Part shown: positions 1-7,500 of the stretch, piece after piece
How positions within the stretch are numbered: the stretch's first letter is position 1
Layout of the letters: the number at the start of each line of letters is the position of its first letter
Source: Nitrosopumilales archaeon CG15_BIG_FIL_POST_REV_8_21_14_020_37_12
GTDB taxonomy: Archaea > Thermoproteota > Nitrososphaeria > Nitrososphaerales > Nitrosopumilaceae
Assembly: GCA_002781805.1 (NCBI GenBank)
Contig: PFFZ01000040.1
Span: 1-10,941, forward strand
DNA: 10,941 bases
Reading direction: 5' to 3'
Translations under genes and position numbers: made by a program
The notes under the pieces: generated by a model
What the model was told of the DNA's origin: nothing
Database searches by the model: none
The model's input: only the letters and a program-made list of their open reading frames with translations

Positions 1-2
1 TT

Positions 3-28
3 CCAACAATCGAGATTTTAGATTGTGG
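3..28 (-). terminator. hairpin directly after the LysE-family gene, possible terminator
   Basis: Read on the minus strand, an imperfect hairpin starts immediately after the stop codon of the LysE-family gene (stop at 29-31). The arms are CCACAATC and GATTGTTGG: eight pairs with one bulged T and a 9-nt loop. No T-rich tract follows inside the window, and archaeal termination depends mainly on T-rich tracts, so a terminator role is only a suggestion. It could also be chance, or the end of a neighbouring gene outside the window. Confidence 0.25.
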
Positions 29-646
29 CTAAAAAACCTCTTTCATAAATGTTATCCCGAAATAAACTAGGCTGATGCTTAGCACTATCATTATGATTTT
101 GTAATTATTGTTTGAAATTATTTTTGCACTTTTTTTTGCAAAAAATGCAATTGATCCTAACCATGCAAAATCCATCCAAATATGAAGTAAAAACACCATA
201 ATTATTCCTGTAAATGCCCAAATCATCATTGCATCGGAAATGAGTTTGAATCCCACACTTAGCCACCAAATGATAAAAAATGGATTCAACGCACTAAGCG
301 TGATTCCGGAAATTATTGCGCCGTGTTTTTGGTATGTGTTTTTTGATTCTTTATTTTGTAATGCAGTTTTGATTTGAATTCCCGCAAATACAAAAAGAGT
401 TATTGCTCCCAGAATTGAAATTATGGTTTTAAACTCTGGAAAAATATCCAGTGACAATACCCCTATTCCAAGTAGAATTATGAGGGGTAATTCCACAATT
501 GTATGCCCTAACGCAATTTTTATTCCTGAAGAAGCCCCTCCTTTTATTCCGTGAGCCAGATTAGCTGCAAATAACGGTCCTGGAGCCATTACTCCTGAAG
601 CTGAAATTACTATTACCATTATTGCAAAATCTATGATATGGTTCAT
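29..646 (-). CDS. LysE/RhtB-family transporter (putative amino acid exporter)
   Basis: This is a 205-residue integral membrane protein with about six hydrophobic segments (roughly residues 5-27, 40-62, 69-92, 106-130, 137-166 and 181-203), the usual size and topology of the LysE/RhtB/CadD superfamily. The family-typical PGP motif is near residues 22-24 (MAPGPLFAANLAHGIKGG), and an NPFFIIWW motif at about 120-127 resembles the conserved NP..I.FW stretch of the fourth segment. Members export amino acids or small metabolites across the cytoplasmic membrane; the substrate cannot be told from sequence. The start is ATG with no Shine-Dalgarno sequence. The gene lies 44 bp downstream of the PAC2-family gene on the same strand, so it may be co-transcribed with it, although an AT-rich element at 679-688 could give it its own promoter. 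Family assignment is firm, substrate unknown. Confidence 0.88.
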   Translation of the reverse strand: MNHIIDFAIMVIVISASGVMAPGPLFAANLAHGIKGGASSGIKIALGHTIVELPLIILLGIGVLSLDIFPEFKTIISILGAITLFVFAGIQIKTALQNKESKNTYQKHGAIISGITLSALNPFFIIWWLSVGFKLISDAMMIWAFTGIIMVFLLHIWMDFAWLGSIAFFAKKSAKIISNNNYKIIMIVLSISLVYFGITFMKEVF

Positions 647-690
647 TTTTTCTTGTTTGACTAGTCTGTAGTGTGAACTATGTTAATTTG

Positions 691-1392
691 CTATCTGTAC
701 ATTATGTCTTTGAGGTTTTTTGCCTCTTCTTCTGTTTCTTTGATCATGGTTTCGGCTTTTTCGGCTTCTTTTTGTAATAATTTCAAATCACATGCCGTTC
801 CTGGTATTATCTGTGACATTGCCTCACATAGTCTCGCACTTGATCTAAAATCTGGCCCCATGCCATCTGAATGAAAAAGAATGACAATCACATCTTGATT
901 GCTTAAACTGCCTTCATTGAGCAAAATTCCTGGAATCCCTGGAACTAATCCGTTTTCTAAAACCTTGAATCCTGCATCTTTGATTCTCTTTCTAGCCAAA
1001 TCCGTGCTTCCAACGGCAACTAGTTGTTCTGACTCTTCGTCTGTTTTGACTGCAACACTACTCACAATTAATTTTATTTCGTGTTTCTTTGCCCAATTTA
1101 GCATCAATTTTGCTGCAGTCCTATGCAGCGATTCATGAAGAGTAAGATATGATAAAAAAATTGATATTTTTGAATCTTCATTTGCAAAAATTCTTGTTGG
1201 AAAATTTGGTTTTCCTTCTTTAATGATGCTCATGGCTGGAAAACTTTCTGATGTAATTACTCCCACTAAATTGAATTGAGATGTTTGAATCATGGACTCT
1301 GTCGCAATTGCACTGCTAAATCCAATTGCCGGAAACCCGTCAATAAGGTATCCTCCCTCCAAATGTAGTTCTTTTAGCTCTCTAATCTTCAT
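691..1392 (-). CDS. PAC2-family protein (archaeal proteasome assembly chaperone/activator, PbaA/PbaB-like) with C-terminal HbYX tail
   Basis: A 233-residue protein of the PAC2 (proteasome assembly chaperone 2) family. The N-terminal half carries the typical pattern with YLIDGFPAIGFSSAIATE, where eukaryotic PAC2 and archaeal Pba proteins have a Gly-rich loop, then ISIFLSYLTLHE, and a later Gly/Pro-rich region (LVPGIPGILLNEG). The last about 30 residues are a charged helix or coiled coil rich in E and K. The chain ends Met-Tyr-Arg, which fits the hydrophobic-Tyr-X (HbYX) rule used by proteasome activators to dock in 20S alpha-ring pockets. Archaeal homologs are reported to assist or activate the 20S proteasome; that role is inferred here. 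I chose ATG at 1392; an in-frame TTG at 1404 would add four residues. It lies 62 bp downstream of deoxyhypusine synthase and upstream of the LysE-family gene, all co-oriented. Confidence 0.85.
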   Translation of the reverse strand: MKIRELKELHLEGGYLIDGFPAIGFSSAIATESMIQTSQFNLVGVITSESFPAMSIIKEGKPNFPTRIFANEDSKISIFLSYLTLHESLHRTAAKLMLNWAKKHEIKLIVSSVAVKTDEESEQLVAVGSTDLARKRIKDAGFKVLENGLVPGIPGILLNEGSLSNQDVIVILFHSDGMGPDFRSSARLCEAMSQIIPGTACDLKLLQKEAEKAETMIKETEEEAKNLKDIMYR

Positions 1393-1454
1393 TTTAGAAT
1401 ACAATGTTTTGTTTGTATGTCTATTGAATAATAGTTTTATCTATTTGGAAACTA

Positions 1455-2393
1455 TCATTTCAATTTTGAAAGCAGTGCAGCATAAATGAAAGGTAAAATT
1501 GTTGTCACTTCTGCATGAAGTGTTGCCTGTCTTGCCTTTTGGGTGACTTTTCCCCAAGAAATTGCTTCTCTTACAAGTGCACCGCTAAGACTGCCATCAA
1601 ATTCTTGTGCAGTTGTAATATAAAACGCATAGTCTAATCCTTCTCTGTATTGATTCCACCACAAAGTATGGTGTTTTGAAATGCCTCCGCCAATCATTAA
1701 TGCTCCTGATTTTTCTGCTTTGAAGATTAATCCTGAAAGTAAATTGGCATCTTCTGTCAAATTTAATTTGAAATCGCTATGTTTCTGTGTGAATAACCAA
1801 ATCTGGCTTCCTACTGCCCCATCCATTATTCCGGGAACCACAACATCGACATCGTTTTTGAATGCCCAATACAGAAATGAATCTTCTCCAAGATTCTTTC
1901 CTATCATTTTACAAATACTTGCCGTAGACATTTCCTTGATTCCTTTTTGATATTCTGCTTCTAAGAACATCTGCATCTTTTCTTCAATTAGTGGGCCATA
2001 ACTTTCCATGGGAACCAAAACATTTCCAAGCCTGTGAATGTTTTGATCCGATAATTCTTTGTCATCCATTGTAAATGAACCTTCTTTGTAATCTGAAAAG
2101 TGTCTGGCAATGTCATGATCAAGTGCTCCGCAGGTAGTAATTGCCACATCAAACCACTTGTTTTTGATCATGTCTTTGATGATTCCTCTTAATCCTGTTG
2201 ATATTACTGCTCCAACAAATGACACAAACCGTAAACATTTCTCATCTGAAATCATGGATGATAAAATATCTAATCCGTCTGAAAGATTGACTGATTCAAA
2301 TCCCCCTGATTGAGACAATTCCTCAAAGATTTTTTCTATTGGCGTGTCTTTTTCAATCCGTATGTCTTTTACTGGTCTTCCTGAATCTATCAC
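1455..2393 (-). CDS. dys: deoxyhypusine synthase
   Basis: The enzyme transfers the aminobutyl group of spermidine, using NAD, to a specific lysine of translation factor aIF5A, the first step of hypusine formation, in the cytoplasm. The 312-residue length fits archaeal deoxyhypusine synthases. Diagnostic stretches are TTCGALDHDIAR near residues 87-98, VVVPGIMDGAVGSQIW near 186-201, GGGISKHHTLWWNQYREG near 238-255, and TAQEFDGSLSGALVREAISWGK ending at Lys282, which aligns with the catalytic lysine of the SWGK motif in the human enzyme. The start is GTG at 2393-2391. This choice is supported by a TATA-like box (ATTTTATAA on the minus strand, 2415-2423) centred 26 nt upstream, which would put transcription initiation at the start codon and give a leaderless mRNA. 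It is the first of three co-oriented genes and is divergent from inositol-3-phosphate synthase. Confidence 0.95.
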   Translation of the reverse strand: MIDSGRPVKDIRIEKDTPIEKIFEELSQSGGFESVNLSDGLDILSSMISDEKCLRFVSFVGAVISTGLRGIIKDMIKNKWFDVAITTCGALDHDIARHFSDYKEGSFTMDDKELSDQNIHRLGNVLVPMESYGPLIEEKMQMFLEAEYQKGIKEMSTASICKMIGKNLGEDSFLYWAFKNDVDVVVPGIMDGAVGSQIWLFTQKHSDFKLNLTEDANLLSGLIFKAEKSGALMIGGGISKHHTLWWNQYREGLDYAFYITTAQEFDGSLSGALVREAISWGKVTQKARQATLHAEVTTILPFIYAALLSKLK

Positions 2394-2414
2394 GATACAA
2401 TTTTCTTAAATCGA

Positions 2415-2423
2415 TTATAAAAT
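2415..2423 (-). promoter_or_regulatory. TATA-like box for deoxyhypusine synthase
   Basis: ATTTTATAA on the minus strand is centred at about 2419, 26 nt upstream of the GTG start codon. That spacing predicts a transcript beginning at or next to the start codon, as is common for archaeal leaderless mRNAs. No Shine-Dalgarno sequence is present. Assigned by eye. Confidence 0.6.
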
Positions 2424-2462
2424 CCTGCCTTGATGTGACACTGTTTTTTTGTTGAAGAAAAC

Positions 2463-2468
2463 TTTAAA
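2463..2468 (+). promoter_or_regulatory. TATA-like box for inositol-3-phosphate synthase
   Basis: TTTAAA centred near 2465.5 lies about 28 nt upstream of the ATG at 2494, which fits a leaderless or nearly leaderless transcript. It sits inside the reading frame opened by an upstream TTG (2449), which argues that this TTG is not the start. The box is about 46 bp from the oppositely oriented box of the divergent gene. Confidence 0.55.
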
Positions 2469-2493
2469 CCCACCAAATAACACCAAAATTCGA

Positions 2494-3588
2494 ATGGGCA
2501 ATAGGATCAAAGTAGGTTTGGTAGGGATAGGAAATTGTTTTTCTGGACTGATTCAAGGAATAGAGTATTATCGACAAAATCCTTCTCAACAAGTTATAGG
2601 AATAATTCATGATAAGTTGGCCGGATATGGGATTCATGACATTGATTTTGTTTGTGGATTTGATGTTGGCGAAAATAAAGTAGGTAAAACAATCAATGAA
2701 GCAATCTACGAGTATCCAAACATGGTTAATTGGATTCCAAAAGAAACAATGCCTGGTACTGACGCCAAAGTATATGAAAGTCCAATTTTAGATGGCGTTG
2801 GGATTTGGGTTGAAAACAGAGTAAAACCTCTTAAAAGCACAAAAACAAATGAACAAATCGCTGAAGAAGTAAAAAAAGTGATTAAAGAAACAGGTGCAGA
2901 AATTATTGTATCTTATTTGCCTGTTGGTTCTGATAAAGCAACAGAGTTTTGGGCTCAAATCTGCCTTGATACTCACACTGCGTTTGTAAATTGCATTCCA
3001 TCTTTTATCGCCTCAAATCCAGAATGGGCTAAAAAATTTGAGGAAAAACACATCCCATGTATTGGTGATGACATTAAAGGACAAGTTGGTGCTACTATCG
3101 TCCATAGGACTTTAGCTAAGCTATGCAATGATCGTGGAACTAAAATTGAAAAAACATACCAGATCAATGTAGGGGGAAACACCGATTTTCTTAACATGAA
3201 AGAGCAGGATCGTTTGGTTTCCAAAAAAATATCCAAAACTGAAAGTGTTCAAAGTCAGCTTGATGAAAGATTAGCTGATGATCAAATCTATGTCGGACCT
3301 TCTGACTTTATTCCATTTTTAGGTAATACCAAACTTATGTTTATGAGGATTGAAGGAAGGCAATGGGCAAATATTCCTTATAATATGGAGGTTCGATTAG
3401 AGGTAGACGATAAAGCAAATTCTGCCGGAATTGTAATTGATGCAGTTCGATTGGCAAAAATCGCCTTGGATCGAGGTATAGGGGGCCCGATTAAACCTGC
3501 GAGTGCATATTTAATGAAACATCCCATTGAACAGACTTCTGATGTTGCTGCAAAACAAGCATGTGAAAAATTTGTTGCTGGCGAATAA
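2494..3588 (+). CDS. ino1: inositol-3-phosphate synthase (myo-inositol-1-phosphate synthase)
   Basis: The enzyme converts glucose 6-phosphate to 1L-myo-inositol 1-phosphate in an NAD-dependent cycle of oxidation, aldol cyclisation and reduction. In archaea this supplies inositol for phospholipid headgroups or solutes; which applies here is not visible. The protein has 364 residues, typical of the short archaeal/actinobacterial type. It opens with a Rossmann loop (VGLVGIGNC, residues 7-15), then IIVSYLPVGSDKA, the signature GDDIKGQVGAT (191-201, with Lys195), QINVGGNTDFLNM (223-235) and SKKISKT (243-249), which cover the NAD and catalytic regions of the family. I chose ATG 2494 over the TTG at 2449 because the extra 15 residues do not look conserved and a TATA-like box lies within them, about 28 nt before the ATG. 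The stop is 2 bp from the stop of the convergent nitrilase-superfamily gene. Confidence 0.94.
   Translation: MGNRIKVGLVGIGNCFSGLIQGIEYYRQNPSQQVIGIIHDKLAGYGIHDIDFVCGFDVGENKVGKTINEAIYEYPNMVNWIPKETMPGTDAKVYESPILDGVGIWVENRVKPLKSTKTNEQIAEEVKKVIKETGAEIIVSYLPVGSDKATEFWAQICLDTHTAFVNCIPSFIASNPEWAKKFEEKHIPCIGDDIKGQVGATIVHRTLAKLCNDRGTKIEKTYQINVGGNTDFLNMKEQDRLVSKKISKTESVQSQLDERLADDQIYVGPSDFIPFLGNTKLMFMRIEGRQWANIPYNMEVRLEVDDKANSAGIVIDAVRLAKIALDRGIGGPIKPASAYLMKHPIEQTSDVAAKQACEKFVAGE
3566..3570 (-). terminator. short T-tract after the nitrilase-superfamily gene (weak)
   Basis: A run of five T on the minus strand begins 21 nt beyond the stop codon of the nitrilase-superfamily gene, inside the 3' end of ino1. 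Archaeal RNA polymerase can terminate at T-rich tracts, but a run of five is common in DNA this AT-rich. Confidence 0.2.
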
Positions 3589-3590
3589 CC

Positions 3591-4328
3591 TTATCTGACT
3601 TTTTTTGAATCTGAAAACCTTGCCTTTCTGATTTTGGTATATCTTGACAAATCAAATTCTTTTACAATGGCACTCTCGCCTCTCAATCTTGTTATTTTTG
3701 GTATGACCACATTGTCATTATCTAAAAGATCTACTATGATGCTATTTCCACCATATTTGGAACTTGTTACATTTGCTCCTAGGATGGGGATTCTGTTTTC
3801 CAATGATCTGACTTGAACATACATACTCCATGGGGCTATTCCTCTTTTGACTATTCTGCTTGGGGACATCAATACCTGTGCTCCCTTTTTAGCAAGAATA
3901 TTAGCTACATTTGGGAAAACCATATCATAACAGATAACAACTCCAAATTTACATGAAGTATTGAATATTTTTGCTTCTTTTCCAGGCTTTATTATCCTGT
4001 GCTCATAATCAAATGGGTGGATCTTTTCCTGCCTTCCTATGATTGTGCCATTTGGACCTATCACAGGTGCTGAAATGACCTGTTTTTTCCCTATTCTCTC
4101 ATAAAATGCGCCTGGAATAACTGTCATTGAAAACTCTTTTGCAATCTCTTTAAAATCTGAAAATTCTTCATCATAATCTGAAATGTGGTTATCTTGTAGC
4201 CATTGTTCAGGCAGGCAAACTAGGTTGGCTCCTTTTTTACCTATTCTTCGTAATAGTTTTGAAACCGAGTTTATTCCTTCTTGGTTTGTCTTGTATGATC
4301 TGGTTTGTATTATGCCTATTCTGACCAT
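3591..4328 (-). CDS. carbon-nitrogen hydrolase (nitrilase superfamily amidohydrolase)
   Basis: A 245-residue cytoplasmic amidase of the nitrilase superfamily, near the usual size of a stand-alone CN-hydrolase domain (about 260). The catalytic triad is visible: Glu41 in CLPEQW, Lys102 in GRQEKIHPF and Cys133 in GVVICYDMVFP. Further family features are GPNGTIIGRQEKIH, where these enzymes often have G.....Y.K.H, and the segment after Cys133 with LAKKGAQVLMSPS. Members hydrolyse amides such as omega-amides, carbamoyl compounds or deaminated glutathione; this sequence does not let me choose among them. ATG at 4328 gives a proper first beta strand (MVRIGIIQTR). A TTATTAG element at 4350-4356 (minus) is about 25 nt upstream and could be its promoter. 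The gene converges on ino1 with 2 bp between stops and is divergent from smc. Confidence 0.9.
   Translation of the reverse strand: MVRIGIIQTRSYKTNQEGINSVSKLLRRIGKKGANLVCLPEQWLQDNHISDYDEEFSDFKEIAKEFSMTVIPGAFYERIGKKQVISAPVIGPNGTIIGRQEKIHPFDYEHRIIKPGKEAKIFNTSCKFGVVICYDMVFPNVANILAKKGAQVLMSPSRIVKRGIAPWSMYVQVRSLENRIPILGANVTSSKYGGNSIIVDLLDNDNVVIPKITRLRGESAIVKEFDLSRYTKIRKARFSDSKKVR
3600..3606 (+). terminator. T-tract terminator candidate for inositol-3-phosphate synthase
   Basis: Seven consecutive T begin 12 nt after the ino1 stop codon, within the last codons of the convergent nitrilase-superfamily gene, where they encode a Lys-Lys pair on the other strand. A T-rich tract is the core of archaeal intrinsic terminators. 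The position just after a stop with no intergenic space makes a terminating role plausible. Confidence 0.4.
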
Positions 4329-4509
4329 GTACTGCCTCTTAAAATATGTCTAATAAGTAGGCATATTTCAAAAAATATTTTTCCATGAATTTATTTCATT
4401 ATTACCTACCACTACGAAAAATTTGATATCACAACAAGAAAAATTATGCAATTATGTCAATTAAACTTGTTAACCATCGATTATCCTACCAAATGAGCAT
4501 TGTTTACTA
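4329..4509. promoter_or_regulatory. divergent AT-rich intergenic region between nitrilase-superfamily gene and smc
   Basis: This 181-bp region has no tRNA or longer coding frame. For the minus-strand gene, TTATTAG (4350-4356) is about 25 nt from its ATG. For smc two placements are possible: TTAAAC (4461-4466) would start transcription near 4489-4493, and GATTATCC (4479-4486) would start it near the TTG at 4510. A small inverted repeat ATATTT-CAAA-AAATAT occupies 4363-4378; in DNA this AT-rich it may be chance. Confidence 0.45.
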
Positions 4510-4522
4510 TTGGTTCACGTAA
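4493..4522 (+). other. 9-codon upstream ORF overlapping the smc start
   Basis: ATG at 4493 opens a short frame encoding MSIVYYWFT, ending with TAA at 4520-4522. It overlaps the first codons of smc (TTG at 4510) in a different frame. It is the only ATG near the smc start. A TTAAAC box about 29 nt upstream of this ATG could make it the first codon of the transcript. Whether it is translated is unknown. Confidence 0.25.
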
Positions 4523-7500
4523 AAAAAGTTGAGATCTTTGGGTTCAAATCATTTGGATTTAAAAACACAACTGTAAATTTTGAGCCTGGCTTGGTTTCGA
4601 TCTCTGGACCAAACGGCTCAGGTAAAAGCAACATCCTAGATGCAATAATTTTTGCTATGGGTGAAAACAAACCAAAGGTAATGCGCGTAGACAAGCTTCG
4701 CTCTCTTATTCATGATATTGAAGGAAATCGCCGTGGACCTAGAATGGCCCGATCTAGTGTTCATTTTGATAATTCGGATAGAAAAATACCTGTTGATTCT
4801 GATACTGTTGAAATCACCAGAGAAATGGATGAAAATGGTGAAAACACATACTATCTAAACAAAAAACAAACCAATCGTAGTCATATCTTAGATCTGCTTG
4901 ATATGGCCAACGCTGGTCTGGGACAGCTCAATGCAGTTCAGCAGGGAACTGTTACCAGGATTTCTGAATTTACATCTGAAGAAAAAAGAAAAACAATTGA
5001 AGATTTGATTGGTTTGTCATATTTTGATGAAAAAAAGACAGAGGCGGTAAAACAACTTGATGAGGCTGATAGAAGACTGGAGATTGCACTTGCAAAGATG
5101 GGTGAAATTAAGAAAAGAATCGACGAATTGGAGGAAGAAAGAAATCAAAAACTCAGGCATGATATTCTTGAACGTGAATTAAACCGCTACAAGGCAATTG
5201 CGGCTGCAAATAAACTCAAAGTCGTTACTGGTCAGAAGGATGCCAAAGAGATCACCCTTTCGGAAATTTCTTCTGAAATTAAGAAGTTTGGTGATGAACG
5301 AAGTATATTGCGTGATGAAATTGCTCAACTGGAATCAGAAAAATCCTCCTTGATGGCCCAAGCCAATGATTACAGTCAAGCCAAAGCTGCAATCGATTCT
5401 GAATTGAGTGCTGCAATGGAGCAGTATGAAATTGATAACAGCTCAATTGTTGCGTCTAAAAAAAGAATCCAAATAATTGACGCGAGAATTCCTGAAATAA
5501 AATCCGAACTGGATTCTATTGATTCTAATCGCTCTGAAATCGAATCCAAAATACAAGAAATCAAACAATCTATTGATCAAACAGAATCCAAAAAGAAAAA
5601 AGTCAATGATGATTTAAATTTGATTGATTCAGAAAGAACTAAAATTCTAAATGAACAATCGATTGCTGCCTCAAAAAAATCTGAAATTGATAGTAAAATC
5701 AAGTCTTTATCAACACAACTTAATGATGCCAAATTAAAATTATCCAAAGTTGAAAATGAAAAACAAGAATCCGAATCTAAAATTGTTTTTAATGCCTCAA
5801 AATTATCTGAACTCGAATTAGATATTGAAAAATTATCTGCACTTAAGGTTAGATTGGAATCTATGATTAACAATCATAATGCAACAATTAAAGAATTAAA
5901 AACAAGAATTGAAAAATTAAATCTAAAAAAATCCAGAATCATTCATGATCTAGAAGAACTTGATTTGATTTTAGAAAAGTCTAGCAAGGCAGCAGCTCAA
6001 TATGAAACCAAAATTAAAACTGTTAAAGGAATAATGCATGAGGACTATACTGTTGCAAAGCTCAAAGAAGACGCTGAAAAACTTGGAATTGTTGGACTAG
6101 TATATGAAATGATTTCATGGGATAAACAATTTGAGCGTGCTATACTTGCAGTCAGCTCTGATTGGATTAAGGCCATAGTTGTTCAAGACTTTGCAACATT
6201 GCTTGGAATTGCAGAAGTTGCACGCTCAAAAAACTTGCCCAAACTAAAAATCATTCCTCTTGACGCAATTCCCAAATTCAAACTCAACTTACCTGATGAC
6301 CGTGGGGTGGTTGGTGTTCTGTCCGACTATGTTAAGTGTAGTGATGATTTTGCCGCACTGAAAACGTTTCTGTTTGGAAACGTCGTCCTTGCAGAAACAA
6401 GAGATGCCGCTCATAAATTATCTAAGCTTGGATACAAGGCAGTTACAGTTGACGGTGAGTATTTTGAGGCTAAAGGAGGCGCTGTTATCATTGATATTAA
6501 CTCAAAAATTTCAAAATTGACAAAAATCATCTCAATGAGTACTGATATTGACGGATTACTCCAATCAATAAGTTTGCTGAAAAAGTATGTATTAAAGAAA
6601 AAACACTCTTTGAAAAAAATTGATGATTCTATACAGAGTTATGCTCAGAGATTATCCATGTCTGAAAAAGGTCTTGCCTCCACTGACGAGAATTACTCTA
6701 ATCTAAAATCCAGAATTCTATCTGCAACAAACATGAAAGAACAGTTATCATCGAGAATTTCTGAGTTGGAACAGAAAAATAAGAGTCTGTTGGTTGAAAT
6801 TTCCACTCATGAATCTCACATTGAGTCTCTTCATGAAAGAATTGCAATAGTTGAAGAAAACTATGCAAGTGGAGAACAAGCACGTATTGCAAATGAACTG
6901 TCTAGAATAAACGTAAAGAAATCTGAAATAGAAATGCAATATACTGCAATAATGAATGAATATAGAGAAAAATCTTCTAACTTGACCTCTCTGCAAACGG
7001 AGGACAATCGAGCAAAATCACACGCAAAAAGCCTTCAGGAAGAAGAATTGTCTCTCATAGATCAACGTGAAGAACTACAAAACAAAATCAATTCTCTTGA
7101 AAAAGAAAAGGACATAAAACGTGAATCCTTGGAAAAATTAAGAGAAAGAGAACAGGAATTAATTTCCACATCTGGCTCTTCCATAGGACAACTAAAAGAA
7201 TTTGATGACAAACTCAAAGTTCTTACTGAAAATGAAAGAAAGTTGTCCAATCAAATCAATTCTCTTGAAAGACAATCTGATTCGCTAAATCGTGATCTGC
7301 GTGATTTAATTGAAAGCGAATCTAAATTACAACATATTCTTTCGGCATTTGGCTTTAATAAAAACATGGACACATTTGATGTTGAACCTATAGTTCAGGG
7401 GCTGACAACTGAACTAAACTCCCTAAATGCCCTTAATGCAAAAGCTCCTGAGACCTACCTTGAAGTATCTTATGGATACCGTTCTATGTCTACACGTAAA

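Noticed and set aside
2449..2493. TTG-started 15-residue N-terminal extension of ino1
   Set aside because: It spans the TTTAAA box, and the Rossmann loop begins shortly after the ATG at 2494, as usual for the family.
4363..4378. Inverted repeat ATATTT-CAAA-AAATAT as a possible operator
   Set aside because: It consists almost only of A and T in a very AT-rich spacer, has short arms, and no second copy was noticed, so chance explains it.
5240..6000. Repetitive Lys/Glu/Ser-rich stretch in smc as a possible low-complexity insertion or repeat
   Set aside because: This is the normal coiled-coil arm of SMC; total protein length and hinge position are typical.
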